A stretch of DNA of 64,000 nt from SAR202-VII-2 sp965263165 (GTDB lineage: Bacteria; Chloroflexota; Dehalococcoidia; Lucifugimonadales; SAR202-VII-2). The stretch covers positions 2,170,001 to 2,234,000 of the forward strand of contig OZ253584.1 in assembly GCA_965263165.1 (NCBI GenBank), in the 5' to 3' direction. Below are positions 30,855-39,673 of this stretch, piece by piece (the stretch's first letter is position 1; every line of letters begins with the position of its first letter). Below the pieces are notes generated by a model that searched no databases, was not told where the DNA came from, and saw only the letters and a program-made list of their open reading frames with translations. The translations under genes were made by a program, and so were the position numbers.

Positions 30855-32321
30855 GTGGCGGACGTGCGCTTCGTAGACGTGAGCATACGCGACGGCCAAT
30901 TGAGCGTTTGGGCCGCCAGCATGAGCATCGGTATGATGCTGAAGGCGGCGCCGTTGCTCGATGAGGCGGGGTTCGATGCCATCGAGTGCGGCTGGAACAA
31001 CCCTGAGAAGAACCTGGCGGTGTACCGCGAGCACCCGTTCGACGGCTACCGCATGCTGCGGGAGCGGTTCAAAAAGACGCCGATGCGGTTTCACGGGACG
31101 GGACTTCAGGCGTTTAAGCCTGGCCCCAGCGTGATGCGGGCGCTGGCCTTCAGAATTGCCGCCAAGATAGGGGCGCAGCAGACCCGATTCTCTGACCCGT
31201 GGAACCAGGTCCACGTTTGGGAGAGACGGGTCGGGGAGGTTCGGGAGGCGGGCTTAGAGCCGATTATCAACCTGTCCTTTTCGTTGTCGCCGCGGCACAG
31301 CGACGCGTACTACGCGGAGCGGGCAAGGGGCGCGGCGGCGCTGAAGCCCTTCCGCATCTGCTTGAAGGACGTGGACGGGCTGCTGACGGTGGAGAGGGCG
31401 CGTACGCTTGTGCCTGTCATCATGGAGAACGCCCCCGGCATCCCACTGGAGTTTCACGGCCACGACACAACCGGACTGGCGACGTCGGTGGCGTTGGAAT
31501 GTATGAAGCTGGGCATACACATCATCAACTCGTCCATTCCGCCGTTGGCCTATTCCGGGGCGCAACCCTCGGTGCATAGCCTAGCCCGGAATGCGCGGGC
31601 CATGGGCTACGAGACCAGCATCAACGAAGAGGCATTGAAGCCGGTCACGGAATACTGGACGGGCGTCGCCAGGCAGGAAGGGCTGCCGATAGGGGCGCCG
31701 GTGGAATACGACAGCCGGCAGTACCGGCATCAGCTTCCGGGCGGCATGATCAACAACCTGTTTCGCCAGCTCGGAGAGGTGGGCTACGCGCACCGCATGG
31801 ACGAGGTGTTGGAGGAGACGGGGAGGGTGCGGGTTGACCTGGGTCACCCCATCATGATCACGCCATTGGCGCAGTTCGTGGGGACGCAGGCAGCGATGAA
31901 CGTCCTCGTTGGGGAGCGCTACAAGGAGGTCAGCGACCAGGTCATCTTGTACGCGCTGGGCCGATTTGGAGAGGAGGCCCCGAGGGTGATGGACCAGGAC
32001 GTGCGGGCCAAGATCTTGGACAGGTCACAGGCCAGAAACATACGGTTGGAGAGGCCCCCGGACCCGACCATCGAGGAGTTGCGGAGGATGTACGGAGGCC
32101 CGCACATCAGCGACGAGGAGCTGATGTTTAGGGTGGAGGTGGACGACGAGACGAGGAGAAAGCTGCTGCCTCCAACGGAGTACAAGGTGTGGGAGTCGCC
32201 GATGACGTTGCTGTCGTCCGCGCTGGCGCGGGCCGGCGGGTACAGGCACGTCCAATTGACCAAGCCGGACATGAGCCTGACCATGGGGCGAGCTCGGCCG
32301 GGTGGGGGAGTGGAGGCTTGA
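30855..32321 (+). CDS. Biotin-dependent-type carboxytransferase, paralogue 2
   Basis: 488 residues, aligned without gaps to paralogue 1 for at least the first 200 residues and clearly a tandem duplicate. Asp13, Lys171, His201 and His203 are again present (SIRDGQLSVWA, ICLKDVDGLL, EFHGHDTTG). Differences lie mainly in surface helices and the last 60 residues. It uses a GTG start 9 nt after paralogue 1 (probably cotranslated), and the dehydrogenase gene follows. Keeping both copies with all active-site residues suggests that both are functional, perhaps as a heteromer. Confidence 0.85.
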   Translation: MADVRFVDVSIRDGQLSVWAASMSIGMMLKAAPLLDEAGFDAIECGWNNPEKNLAVYREHPFDGYRMLRERFKKTPMRFHGTGLQAFKPGPSVMRALAFRIAAKIGAQQTRFSDPWNQVHVWERRVGEVREAGLEPIINLSFSLSPRHSDAYYAERARGAAALKPFRICLKDVDGLLTVERARTLVPVIMENAPGIPLEFHGHDTTGLATSVALECMKLGIHIINSSIPPLAYSGAQPSVHSLARNARAMGYETSINEEALKPVTEYWTGVARQEGLPIGAPVEYDSRQYRHQLPGGMINNLFRQLGEVGYAHRMDEVLEETGRVRVDLGHPIMITPLAQFVGTQAAMNVLVGERYKEVSDQVILYALGRFGEEAPRVMDQDVRAKILDRSQARNIRLERPPDPTIEELRRMYGGPHISDEELMFRVEVDDETRRKLLPPTEYKVWESPMTLLSSALARAGGYRHVQLTKPDMSLTMGRARPGGGVEA

Positions 32322-32337
32322 TGGGCCAGGAGGGAAT

Positions 32338-33081
32338 ATGCGGCTGAAGGGCAAGGTGGCGATTGTGACGGGGGGCGCTCAGGGGATTGGCAGGGTGTAC
32401 GCGCTTCGCCTGGCTGCCGAGGGGGCCAGCGTTGCCGTGACCGACATACTGGACACGAGGCCGGTGGCGTTGGAGATTGCGGAGCAGGGAGGAGAGGCTC
32501 TTGCCTTGCGCAACGACGTTGCCGACCCGGAGAGCGCGGAGGCGATGGCCCGGGATACTGTGGAGCGCTTCGGTCGGATCGACGCGCTGGTGAACAACGC
32601 GGCGCTGTTCGCGCCGATCCCGGCGCGGCCCTTCGAGGAGATTCCCCTGGACGAGTGGGATCAGGTTATGTCGGTGAACGTGAAGGGGTTGTTCCTCTGC
32701 TCGCGGGCCGTTGCGCCGTACATGAAGGCTCAGGGTTCGGGGGGCATCATCAACATCTCCTCGACGACGACGCTGAAGGGAGTGCCGGGCTTGCTGCACT
32801 ACGTTAGCTCCAAGGGAGCGGTCACGGCCTTTACGCGGGCGCTGGCCCGGGAGCTTGGCGACTTTGGCATCAGGGTGAACACCATTGCTCCGAGCCACAC
32901 GCTCAGCGAGGGCGTTCTGGCCAAGGGGCAACAGAATCTTGGGGTCGCGGCGACGCGGGCCATCAAGCGAGAGTCTTATCCAGAGGACATGGCGGGCACG
33001 TTGGTCTTCTTGGTGTCGGACGACAGTGCTTTCGTGACGGGGCAGATGATTGTGGTTGACGGGGGGAGCTTCATGCACTAG
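32338..33081 (+). CDS. Short-chain dehydrogenase/reductase
   Basis: 247 residues from the ATG at 32338 (AGGAGGGA upstream). Classical SDR motifs are present: VAIVTGGAQGIGRVYALRLA (cofactor fold), NNAALF, the catalytic Ser in INISSTTTLKG, and YVSSKGAV with the Tyr-x3-Lys pair. The C-terminal PEDMAGTLVFLVSDDSAFVTGQMIVVDGG is typical. Asp44-45 region (VTDILDTR) favours NAD(H) over NADP(H). Substrate unknown; context suggests oxidation of a hydroxylated intermediate in the surrounding pathway. Confidence 0.92.
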   Translation: MRLKGKVAIVTGGAQGIGRVYALRLAAEGASVAVTDILDTRPVALEIAEQGGEALALRNDVADPESAEAMARDTVERFGRIDALVNNAALFAPIPARPFEEIPLDEWDQVMSVNVKGLFLCSRAVAPYMKAQGSGGIINISSTTTLKGVPGLLHYVSSKGAVTAFTRALARELGDFGIRVNTIAPSHTLSEGVLAKGQQNLGVAATRAIKRESYPEDMAGTLVFLVSDDSAFVTGQMIVVDGGSFMH

Positions 33082-33192
33082 AGGCCTGCCGCGGCGGTGA
33101 GCGGGGGGCCCACTGCGCCATCGAACGTTTGAGACACCGGGACGGATATGCGGCATGCGCGCGCCGCCGATTCCGGAACAGGAGACAGCGAC

Positions 33193-33996
33193 ATGAGCAC
33201 AGAGGAACCACGAGACGGCTTTACGCAGACCCAGGGCATCAGGCTTCACTATTTGGAGTGGGGCAGCGCCGATGCCCCGGACCTCCTGTTGGTGCACGGA
33301 TGGACGAGCTTCAGCAAGACCTGGGCATCGGTTGCCGCTCACTTCCACGACCGCTACCACATCGTGGCGCCGGATTTGCGGGGTCATGGGGAGTCGGACA
33401 AGCCGACCACCGGCTACCGTCTGCGGGACTTTGTCGAGGACATTGGACAACTGATTGAGAACCTGGGGTTGGACAAGCCGGCGTATGTGGGGCATTCGTG
33501 GGGCGGAAACATTGGGACGATGATGGCGGCGCAGCATCCCGATGCAATCTCGCGGGCGTTCCTGGAGGACCCGGTCTACTGGAAGATGATCAACGCCTTC
33601 GTCACGAACCTTCCGAAGGCGACTGCGCGACTAGACTGGCCCGAGGCGGACATTCGGGCCGATGCGATCAAGCAGGGACTCTCAGACGAGCAGGCGAGCC
33701 ATGAGGTCTACCGGCATCATCATTTCTCGCGGGAGGCGGTGAGGAGGCTGTTGACCGACAACAGGGACTGGGCCTTTGCTTGCGAGGAACACCTGCGCCG
33801 CATCGCTGTGCCAACCTTGGTGCTGGCCGGGGACGTGGAGGCGGGGGCGTACATGCTCCCTGAGGAGCTGGCGTATTACCGGCGCATCGCTTCTTCCAAT
33901 GTCGAGTTCCGGCACTGGAAACAGGTGGGCCACATGATGCACGACGCTAGGCCGGAGCAGTACAACGAGGAACTAGCGGCCTTTTTGGCAGAGTAG
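33193..33996 (+). CDS. Alpha/beta-hydrolase fold enzyme
   Basis: 267 residues from the ATG at 33193 (AGGAGA upstream). LLLVHGWTSFSKTW gives the oxyanion HG motif, IVAPDLRGHGESDKP is the classical strand 4 segment and YVGHSWGGNIGTMM holds the nucleophilic Ser in GHSWGG. The last catalytic His is in VGHMMHDARPEQYNEEL. Such enzymes hydrolyse esters, lactones, C-C bonds or act as haloalkane dehalogenase-like enzymes; nothing in the sequence narrows this. It closes the plus-strand catabolic group. Confidence 0.9.
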   Translation: MSTEEPRDGFTQTQGIRLHYLEWGSADAPDLLLVHGWTSFSKTWASVAAHFHDRYHIVAPDLRGHGESDKPTTGYRLRDFVEDIGQLIENLGLDKPAYVGHSWGGNIGTMMAAQHPDAISRAFLEDPVYWKMINAFVTNLPKATARLDWPEADIRADAIKQGLSDEQASHEVYRHHHFSREAVRRLLTDNRDWAFACEEHLRRIAVPTLVLAGDVEAGAYMLPEELAYYRRIASSNVEFRHWKQVGHMMHDARPEQYNEELAAFLAE

Positions 33997-34100
33997 GAAC
34001 CCCAACCCCGCTGGAAGTCCAACGAGGCGGTCCGGGTCACGACGCGTTTCAGGGCGCGAGCACGGGGTGGCGGCGGTCGTTAGCGCGTCGGCGCTTGCCC

Positions 34101-34394
34101 TTATATGGGGTTCTTGCGAGGCCGGCCGCGCGGGCGCGGGTTCTCATCGAGCCAGAAGTAAACGTCGTTGTTCAACCGCCGGATGGCGATGGATTTGCCC
34201 GATGCCTTGGCGGCCTGGGTCAGCCGACGGCGCAAAGCCATGGAGCTTTCCCCTTCGTCTGGAGTGAGCTTCCCGGCTCCACCTGGGCCCACTTGCTGGA
34301 TGAACTGCGTGTATTCCCGCAGCCGTTCCGCCCGCTTTCCCGTGGCCGTCAACATCCTTGCTTCCTCAAGCGATACGCGTTCGAACGAGGGCAT
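34101..34394 (-). CDS. Hypothetical protein with C-terminal AT-hook-like motif
   Basis: 97 residues from the ATG at 34394, with GGAAGGGAG upstream. It has a helical, charged N-terminus (MPSFERVSLEEARMLTATGK), a segment IAIRRLNNDVYFWLDE and a C-terminal RPRGRPRKNPI. The GRPRK core is that of AT-hook minor-groove binders, so DNA binding is plausible, though Arg/Pro tails can occur by chance. A well-formed promoter lies about 80 bp upstream. Family not recognised. Confidence 0.6.
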   Translation of the reverse strand: MPSFERVSLEEARMLTATGKRAERLREYTQFIQQVGPGGAGKLTPDEGESSMALRRRLTQAAKASGKSIAIRRLNNDVYFWLDENPRPRGRPRKNPI

Positions 34395-34774
34395 TGCTAC
34401 ATCTCCCTTCCTCGCGAAGATCACTCCCCCCCTGGAGAGAGCGGAAACAAGCGCCGAAAGCGCTAAGAGTAATTGTAGACAAGTAACGTTCTTTGAGCAA
34501 GGGGTCAGCGTTGCGAGAACATTACAAGAAGTGGAAAAGGCAGCGGTCGAGGGAACTCTTGAATAGGGGCACTGTGGGCCTAGGAATGAGCTAAAACATT
34601 TCGCGAGTGGCCAACGTCGTTTGGGGCCCCTGCGCCGTCCGCGAGTGCTATCGGGGAGAAGAAAGCAAGCGTCTTCGGGGCGCGACGCCGGGATCCAGAC
34701 GGTTTTTCGCTATGCTGGGGCATGTGTCTTTGCAGGGGCGCGCCGGTAGGACGCTACCTCCCTGGCGAAGGAAT
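34395..34774. other. Gene-free interval between two minus-strand genes
   Basis: About 380 bp. It contains the promoter at 34472-34500 and a small hairpin AGCGCC-GAAA-GCGCT near 34450. The rest, up to the pyruvate phosphate dikinase stop, shows no gene or RNA that I can support. Confidence 0.45.
34472..34500 (-). promoter_or_regulatory. Promoter for the 34101-34394 gene
   Basis: On the minus strand TTGCTC (34495-34500) and TACAAT (34472-34477) are 17 bp apart. Transcription would start near 34465, about 70 nt before the gene start. Confidence 0.65.
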
Positions 34775-37558
34775 CTACGACTGCTGGATGGCGGCCTGAG
34801 CGGCGGCGAGGCGTGCGCCGGGCACCCGCATGGGGGAGGCGCTCACGTAGTCGAGGCCGATTTTGTGGCAGAAGAAGATGCTGGCGGGGTCGCCGCCGTG
34901 CTCTCCGCAGATGCCGAGACCAATGTTGGGCCGGACTGCGCGGCCATTCTCAGCGGCCATGCGGACCAATTGGCCGATTCCGGAGATGTCGAGGGTGTTG
35001 AAAGGATTGGTGGGAAGTATGCCCATGTCGAGGTAGGTGTTGAGGAACTTGCCCTCAGCGTCGTCGCGGCTGTAGCCGAAACCCATCTGCGTAAGATCGT
35101 TGGAACCGAAGCTGAAGAATTCGGCTTCCTGGGCCAACTCGGCGGCGGTAAGAGCGGCCCGAGGGACTTCAATCATGGAGCCGTATTTGACATTGACCCT
35201 GGGGCCTCCGGCCCGTTCGACCTCATCTTTGACCCGGTCAACGAGGGCGCGAAGGTGGGCGAGTTCGTTGACGTGGGAAGCGAGGGGAATCATGATTTCG
35301 GGATGGACGGCGACGCCCTCTGAAGCGAGGCCGGCGGCGGCGCGTAGGATTGCGCGGACCTGCATTTCATAAATCTCGGGAAAGGTGATGCCAAGCCTGC
35401 AACCGCGATGGCCGAGCATGGGGTTGGCTTCCCGAGTGCGCTGGACGAGGGTAAGAACCTGAGCTTCATCCAAGTCGTCATCGGCACCGCGGCTGATGGT
35501 TTCGACGAAGTCGGGAATCTCCTCTGCGGTGGGGAGGAACTCGTGGAGGGGGGCGTCGAGGAGGCGAATGACGACGGGGAGGCCGCGCATGGCGCTCAGT
35601 ATTCCGGTGAAGTCCTCGCGCTGGAACTCCTCCAAACGCTCGAGGCCCTCTCTGAAGCGGCGGACGGCTGGGGACGTGGGAAAGCCGGCCTGGAAGTTGT
35701 CGAGTTGCTCTTGGGCCTGGGCTCTGCGGGCGAGGGGGGCCTCGGCGACCTGTTTTTCGAGGTTCTGGCGGCGCCCAGTGAGCTCTTGGGCTTCACCGGC
35801 GTTGAGGAGGACCTGGCGCATGTGGGGGAGGCGTTCGGCGGCGAAGAACATGTGCTCGGTGCGACAGAGGCCAATGCCCTCGGCGCCAAACTCTCGGGCG
35901 CGTTCGGCGTCGTTGGGGGTGTCGGCGTTGGCCCAGACCTGGAGAGTGCGGGCGTCATCGGCCCAACCTAGCAAGGTGGTCATTTCGTTGAGATTTTCGA
36001 GGCTGGGGGCAATGGTCTTGATACGGCCGATGTACACCCTGCCTCGGGAGCCATTGAGGCTGATGGTGTCGCCTTCCTCAAGGACCTTGCCGCCGGCGGT
36101 GACGGTGCGGTTTTCCATGTCGACCTGGATTTCCTCAGCGCCGACGACGCAGGGCTTCCCCATGCCGCGGGTGACGACGGCGGCGTGGCTGGTGAGTCCA
36201 CCGCGGCAGGTAAGAACACCCTCGGCCTTGATGATGCCGTGGATATCGTCAGCGGAGGTCTCATTGCGCACGAGGATGACGCGCTGGCCCTGTGCGGCGG
36301 CGGCAACAGCCCGGTCGGGGTCGAGGGCGATCCTGCCGGTTGCGGCGCCCGGGGAGGCGGCGAGACCCTTGGCGATTTGGGCGCCCCCCTCGTCGGCGCG
36401 GCGGAGGGCTTCGGTCTCGAACTGAGGAAGGAGGATGGTGGGAAGCTCGCGTGGGTCGACGCGCTGGAGGGCCTCCTCTTTTGAGATCAGGCCCTCGTTG
36501 ACCATCTCCACAGCGATACGGACAGTTGCGCCGACGCTGCGCTTGGCGGTGCGAGTCTGCAGCATGTAGAGCTGGGAGCGCTCGACAGTGAATTCGACGT
36601 CTTGGACGTCTCTGTAGTGCCGCTCCAACTGCTGGGCCACCCGGTAGAGCTCGGCGTGGACATCGGGTTGAGTGGCCTGTAACTGGTCGAGGCGCGTCGG
36701 GGTGCGGACGCCGGCGACGACATCTTCGCCCTGGGCGTTGGGGAGGTACTCTCCGAACAGGACTGGCTCTCCGGTGGCGGGATTGCGGGAGAAGAGGACG
36801 CCGGTGCCGGAGTCGGGGCCAAGATTGCCGTAGACCATCCGCATGACAACTGCGGCGGTGCCCATGTCGCCGTCGATGCCATAGTAGTCGCGATAGTGGA
36901 CGGCCCTAGGGTTGTCCCAACTGGCGAAAACGGCCTCGATGGCGTGCTGGAGCTGTTCCCAGGGGGCAGTGGGGATGCGGCCTTCGGTGAGGGTGGTAAA
37001 TTCGGCGATAATCTGGTTGAGGGACTGGGGCTGGAGCTCGAAGTCGAAGTTGACCCCGGCCTTGTCGCGGTGGATGTCCAAGATGCGTTCGAAGGCATCG
37101 CCTGGGACGCCGAGGACGACGCTACCGTAGCTTTGGAGGAAGCGCCGGTGCGAGTCGAGGGCGGGCCGCGCATCGCCCATTTCGCGGCCGAGGGCGGTTG
37201 TGGTGGCGTGGTTGAGGCCGAGGTTGAGGATGGTGTCCATCATCCCGGGCATGGAGATGGGGGCCCCGGAGCGGACGGAGACAACGAGGGGGGCCTCGGG
37301 GTCGTTGAAGCGCCTGCCCGTGCGCTCTTCGAGAGCCTGGAGGCTGGCAACGACCTGGTCCCAGAGGCCGTCGGGGAACTGACGATCCTGGCGGTATTGG
37401 CGGCAGGCTTCGGTGGTGATGACAAACCCTGGGGGCACGGGAAGCCCGAGCCTAGCCATTTCACAGAGATGGGCGCCCTTGCCTCCGAGGAGGCTGGGGC
37501 TGGAATCCTCCACGTCTTCGAAGCGAAGGACGAATTGGATGTCGTTACCGATGACCAT
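34775..37558 (-). CDS. ppdK: Pyruvate, phosphate dikinase
   Basis: 927 residues from the ATG at 37558, with AAGGAGG six bases upstream. The N-terminal ATP-grasp domain begins SLLGGKGAHLCEMARLGLPV. The swivelling domain holds the phospho-His in RGGLTSHAAVVTRGMGKPC. The C-terminal PEP/pyruvate barrel includes RTEHMF, SFGSNDLTQMGFGYSRDDA and IGLGICGEHGGDP with its catalytic Cys. The enzyme interconverts pyruvate, ATP and Pi with PEP, AMP and PPi. With malic enzyme it would let C4 acids feed PEP. It is monocistronic, with promoter and palindrome upstream. Confidence 0.96.
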   Translation of the reverse strand: MVIGNDIQFVLRFEDVEDSSPSLLGGKGAHLCEMARLGLPVPPGFVITTEACRQYRQDRQFPDGLWDQVVASLQALEERTGRRFNDPEAPLVVSVRSGAPISMPGMMDTILNLGLNHATTTALGREMGDARPALDSHRRFLQSYGSVVLGVPGDAFERILDIHRDKAGVNFDFELQPQSLNQIIAEFTTLTEGRIPTAPWEQLQHAIEAVFASWDNPRAVHYRDYYGIDGDMGTAAVVMRMVYGNLGPDSGTGVLFSRNPATGEPVLFGEYLPNAQGEDVVAGVRTPTRLDQLQATQPDVHAELYRVAQQLERHYRDVQDVEFTVERSQLYMLQTRTAKRSVGATVRIAVEMVNEGLISKEEALQRVDPRELPTILLPQFETEALRRADEGGAQIAKGLAASPGAATGRIALDPDRAVAAAAQGQRVILVRNETSADDIHGIIKAEGVLTCRGGLTSHAAVVTRGMGKPCVVGAEEIQVDMENRTVTAGGKVLEEGDTISLNGSRGRVYIGRIKTIAPSLENLNEMTTLLGWADDARTLQVWANADTPNDAERAREFGAEGIGLCRTEHMFFAAERLPHMRQVLLNAGEAQELTGRRQNLEKQVAEAPLARRAQAQEQLDNFQAGFPTSPAVRRFREGLERLEEFQREDFTGILSAMRGLPVVIRLLDAPLHEFLPTAEEIPDFVETISRGADDDLDEAQVLTLVQRTREANPMLGHRGCRLGITFPEIYEMQVRAILRAAAGLASEGVAVHPEIMIPLASHVNELAHLRALVDRVKDEVERAGGPRVNVKYGSMIEVPRAALTAAELAQEAEFFSFGSNDLTQMGFGYSRDDAEGKFLNTYLDMGILPTNPFNTLDISGIGQLVRMAAENGRAVRPNIGLGICGEHGGDPASIFFCHKIGLDYVSASPMRVPGARLAAAQAAIQQS

Positions 37559-37622
37559 GCAAGCCTCCTTGTCATTGGAGCGGGCGCGGGGTGTGGCAGG
37601 CACCGCCCCGACGACGATAGTC

Positions 37623-37652
37623 ATACTACTGAGGGCCAGACTGAAATTTCAA
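37623..37652 (-). promoter_or_regulatory. Promoter of ppdK
   Basis: On the minus strand TTGAAA (37647-37652) and TAGTAT (37623-37628) are 18 bp apart, with a start site about 60 nt before the gene. A perfect inverted repeat lies just upstream of the -35 box (37663-37677). Confidence 0.6.
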
Positions 37653-37662
37653 CGGGTGACAA

Positions 37663-37677
37663 CCAGTGTACCACTGG
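37663..37677. promoter_or_regulatory. Inverted repeat, possible operator upstream of ppdK
   Basis: CCAGTG-TAC-CACTGG is a perfect 6+3+6 inverted repeat centred about 20 bp upstream of the ppdK -35 box, a position suited to an activator. The cognate regulator is not apparent. Confidence 0.45.
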
Positions 37678-37732
37678 GAGGTACAGGTAGGGGTTATGTC
37701 AGGTCGCTAGCGGGTCAGGGGGTTCGGGACGG

Positions 37733-37911
37733 CTAGTCTTGGAGCAGGCGCACGGCAGCGGCTACGTCTTCTTCGGCCAGTCCACGCTCTACCGCGGTGG
37801 TCCAGAAGCGGCGGGCGGCTTGAAACAGGGATAGGGGAGACCGAGGGCCCGGGCAAGTGGTCTGGTTCTTGACGACGAGGCGGATGGGAGCATCGGACGG
37901 GAAGCGGCCCT
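37733..37911 (-). pseudogene. Decayed duplicate of the 3' end of the hydroxyisobutyrate-dehydrogenase-like gene
   Basis: About 180 bp matching the last part of the gene at 38611-39471 at roughly 90 percent identity by eye, same orientation, beginning at a corresponding stop codon (CTA at 37733). A gap of about 12 bp falls where the intact gene has GACCGTCTATGAGG. Similarity stops abruptly near 37911. It cannot be functional on its own. The two copies flank the membrane protein gene at 38068-38577. Confidence 0.85.
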
Positions 37912-38067
37912 GGCCCGATTCACCAGAGTTGACCGTAGACGGCGAATGCAGGTATCGCGACGTTGACCGATCGTTTGCCGGCTGGCCATATTCCTTTCGG
38001 TCCTGGTAGGGACCTTTTTCTTGCCGTCCAAGATTTGCTCAAGACGCAGCGAGTAGGACTCAGGAGC

Positions 38068-38577
38068 CTACTTGGAGCCAGCGACGGCTGCAACAAGAAG
38101 CGCGAACGCTGCTGGCAGGTAGAACGCGCCTATGGACAATATCGTTATGGCACAGAATCCCAGAAGCAAAATGGACGGACTCCAAAAGAGTATTTTGCGT
38201 CTTGTCTGCCTGCTGTCGGTGAGCCGAAGGGCCAGCAGGGCAATGCCGGTCAACATGACTGGCACAAGCAACAAGAGGATAATCTGTAGGCCATTCACCT
38301 CCACCGCCGTAGCGCTAAACCCCGTAACCTCGCCTCCAGGTTCACCAGGGAGGGCCGGAGTTGCTGATTCACCCGCGTACGCGGGTCCGAACGCCAACCA
38401 AAACACGGCAGCCCAGGCTAGAGCGTGGGCCGCCCATGCTGAAACCGCTGTGGCGCCAATAGACCTCAATAGTCCCTCTGTACTAGAGATTTCAACGTTT
38501 GACGCATAGTGCTTGCACGTATGACGGTGCACGAATGCGGAGTTGGGTGGGCCCGGGTTTATCCGATTTGCACTCAT
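38068..38577 (-). CDS. Hypothetical membrane protein
   Basis: Up to 169 residues with three hydrophobic helices: one near residues 38-66 that may be a signal/anchor (ending FGPAYAGES), one around 95-115 (LQIILLLLVPVMLTGIALLA) and a long one near 130-168. The start is uncertain, because residues before about 30 look non-homologous and a later start is possible. It is enclosed between the pseudogene fragment and the intact dehydrogenase gene. Family not recognised. Confidence 0.5.
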   Translation of the reverse strand: MSANRINPGPPNSAFVHRHTCKHYASNVEISSTEGLLRSIGATAVSAWAAHALAWAAVFWLAFGPAYAGESATPALPGEPGGEVTGFSATAVEVNGLQIILLLLVPVMLTGIALLALRLTDSRQTRRKILFWSPSILLLGFCAITILSIGAFYLPAAFALLVAAVAGSK

Positions 38578-38610
38578 TCTCGATGCGGCGCCACAGCGTG
38601 AATAGGTCGG

Positions 38611-39471
38611 CTATTCTTGGAGCAGGCGCACGGCGGCGGCTACGTCTTCTTCGGCCAGTCCACGCTCTGCCGCGGTGGTCCAGAAGTGGCGGGCGGCTTG
38701 AAACAGGGATAGGGGGAGATCGAGGTCCCGAGCAAGACCGTCTATGAGGGTCTGGTCCTTGACGACGAGGCGGATGGGGGCGTCGGACGGGAAACGGCCC
38801 TCCAGCACCCTGGGGACGTTGCGCCCCCACATGCGGCTGGCTCCGTAGGACGCGCCAATGATCTCGTTGAGCATAACTGGGTCGGCGCCGGCCTTCATGC
38901 CCAGGACGATGGCCTCCAGAGATGCGGCGCTGTGGATGCTCATGAGTAGCTGGTTGACGAGTTTGGCGACGCTGCCTGCGCCGCTGGGCCCCAGGTAGCG
39001 GACAGTCTTCCCCAGACACTTGAGGACGGGTTGGACGGCCTGAAACGCCTGCCTCTGGCCGCCGGCCATGATCGCCAACGTTGCCGCGGCCGCTCCCTCC
39101 ACGCCGCCGGAGATGGGGGCGTCGACGAACTCGGCGCTGCGGGCGTGGGCCTCGGCGGCGAGGCGCCGGGCGGTCTGAGGGTCGATGGTGCTGTTGTCGA
39201 CAACGATGAGGCTGGGACGCGCTTCAGAGAGGATGCCGCCGTCGCCTGCGATGACAGACTCGACGCTTGGGACGTCGGGAAGGCAGGTGAAGACGATATC
39301 CAGTGCGCGTCCCATCGCAGCCGGGGAGGCGCCGCGGGTGGCGCCGGCGGTGGCAAGCTCCTCCTCTACGGCCTTGCTGCGATTGAGGACGGTGAGGTCG
39401 TAGCCGGCTCTGAGAAGGTTGAGGGCCATGGGCTTGCCCATTCTTCCCAGGCCAATGAAGCCGATGCGCAT
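38611..39471 (-). CDS. 3-hydroxyisobutyrate dehydrogenase-like NAD(P)-dependent reductase
   Basis: 286 residues with MRIGFIGLGRMGKPMALNLL (Rossmann), VFTCLPDVPSVESVIAG, FVDAPISGGVEGAAAATLAI (substrate motif) and AKLVNQLLMSIHSAASLEAI, in which Lys is the catalytic residue. This is the beta-hydroxyacid dehydrogenase family, which also contains tartronate semialdehyde reductase and glyoxylate reductases. The substrate is not clear. A partial second copy of its 3' end lies 700 bp downstream. Confidence 0.92.
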   Translation of the reverse strand: MRIGFIGLGRMGKPMALNLLRAGYDLTVLNRSKAVEEELATAGATRGASPAAMGRALDIVFTCLPDVPSVESVIAGDGGILSEARPSLIVVDNSTIDPQTARRLAAEAHARSAEFVDAPISGGVEGAAAATLAIMAGGQRQAFQAVQPVLKCLGKTVRYLGPSGAGSVAKLVNQLLMSIHSAASLEAIVLGMKAGADPVMLNEIIGASYGASRMWGRNVPRVLEGRFPSDAPIRLVVKDQTLIDGLARDLDLPLSLFQAARHFWTTAAERGLAEEDVAAAVRLLQE

Positions 39472-39673
39472 GGCGTCCTCCCTGCGGCGCGGGTGTTGTG
39501 GGCATTACGATACGCACGCGGGGGGTGGCGTCAAGCGGGGGCGCCGGAAAGCGGGCGACGCCTGTGATACGATGCGATTCCCGCGGGGAGCGTGCGCCGA
39601 GGAGCGATGAGGGCGGGCGGCGGACGTTGAACCGGCCCAGACCGGCGCGAGGGGACAGGGTGAGGTGACGGCG

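Noticed and set aside
37789..38031. An 80-codon minus-strand frame
   Set aside because: Its last part runs through the decayed dehydrogenase fragment in another frame, so it is not a real gene as a whole.
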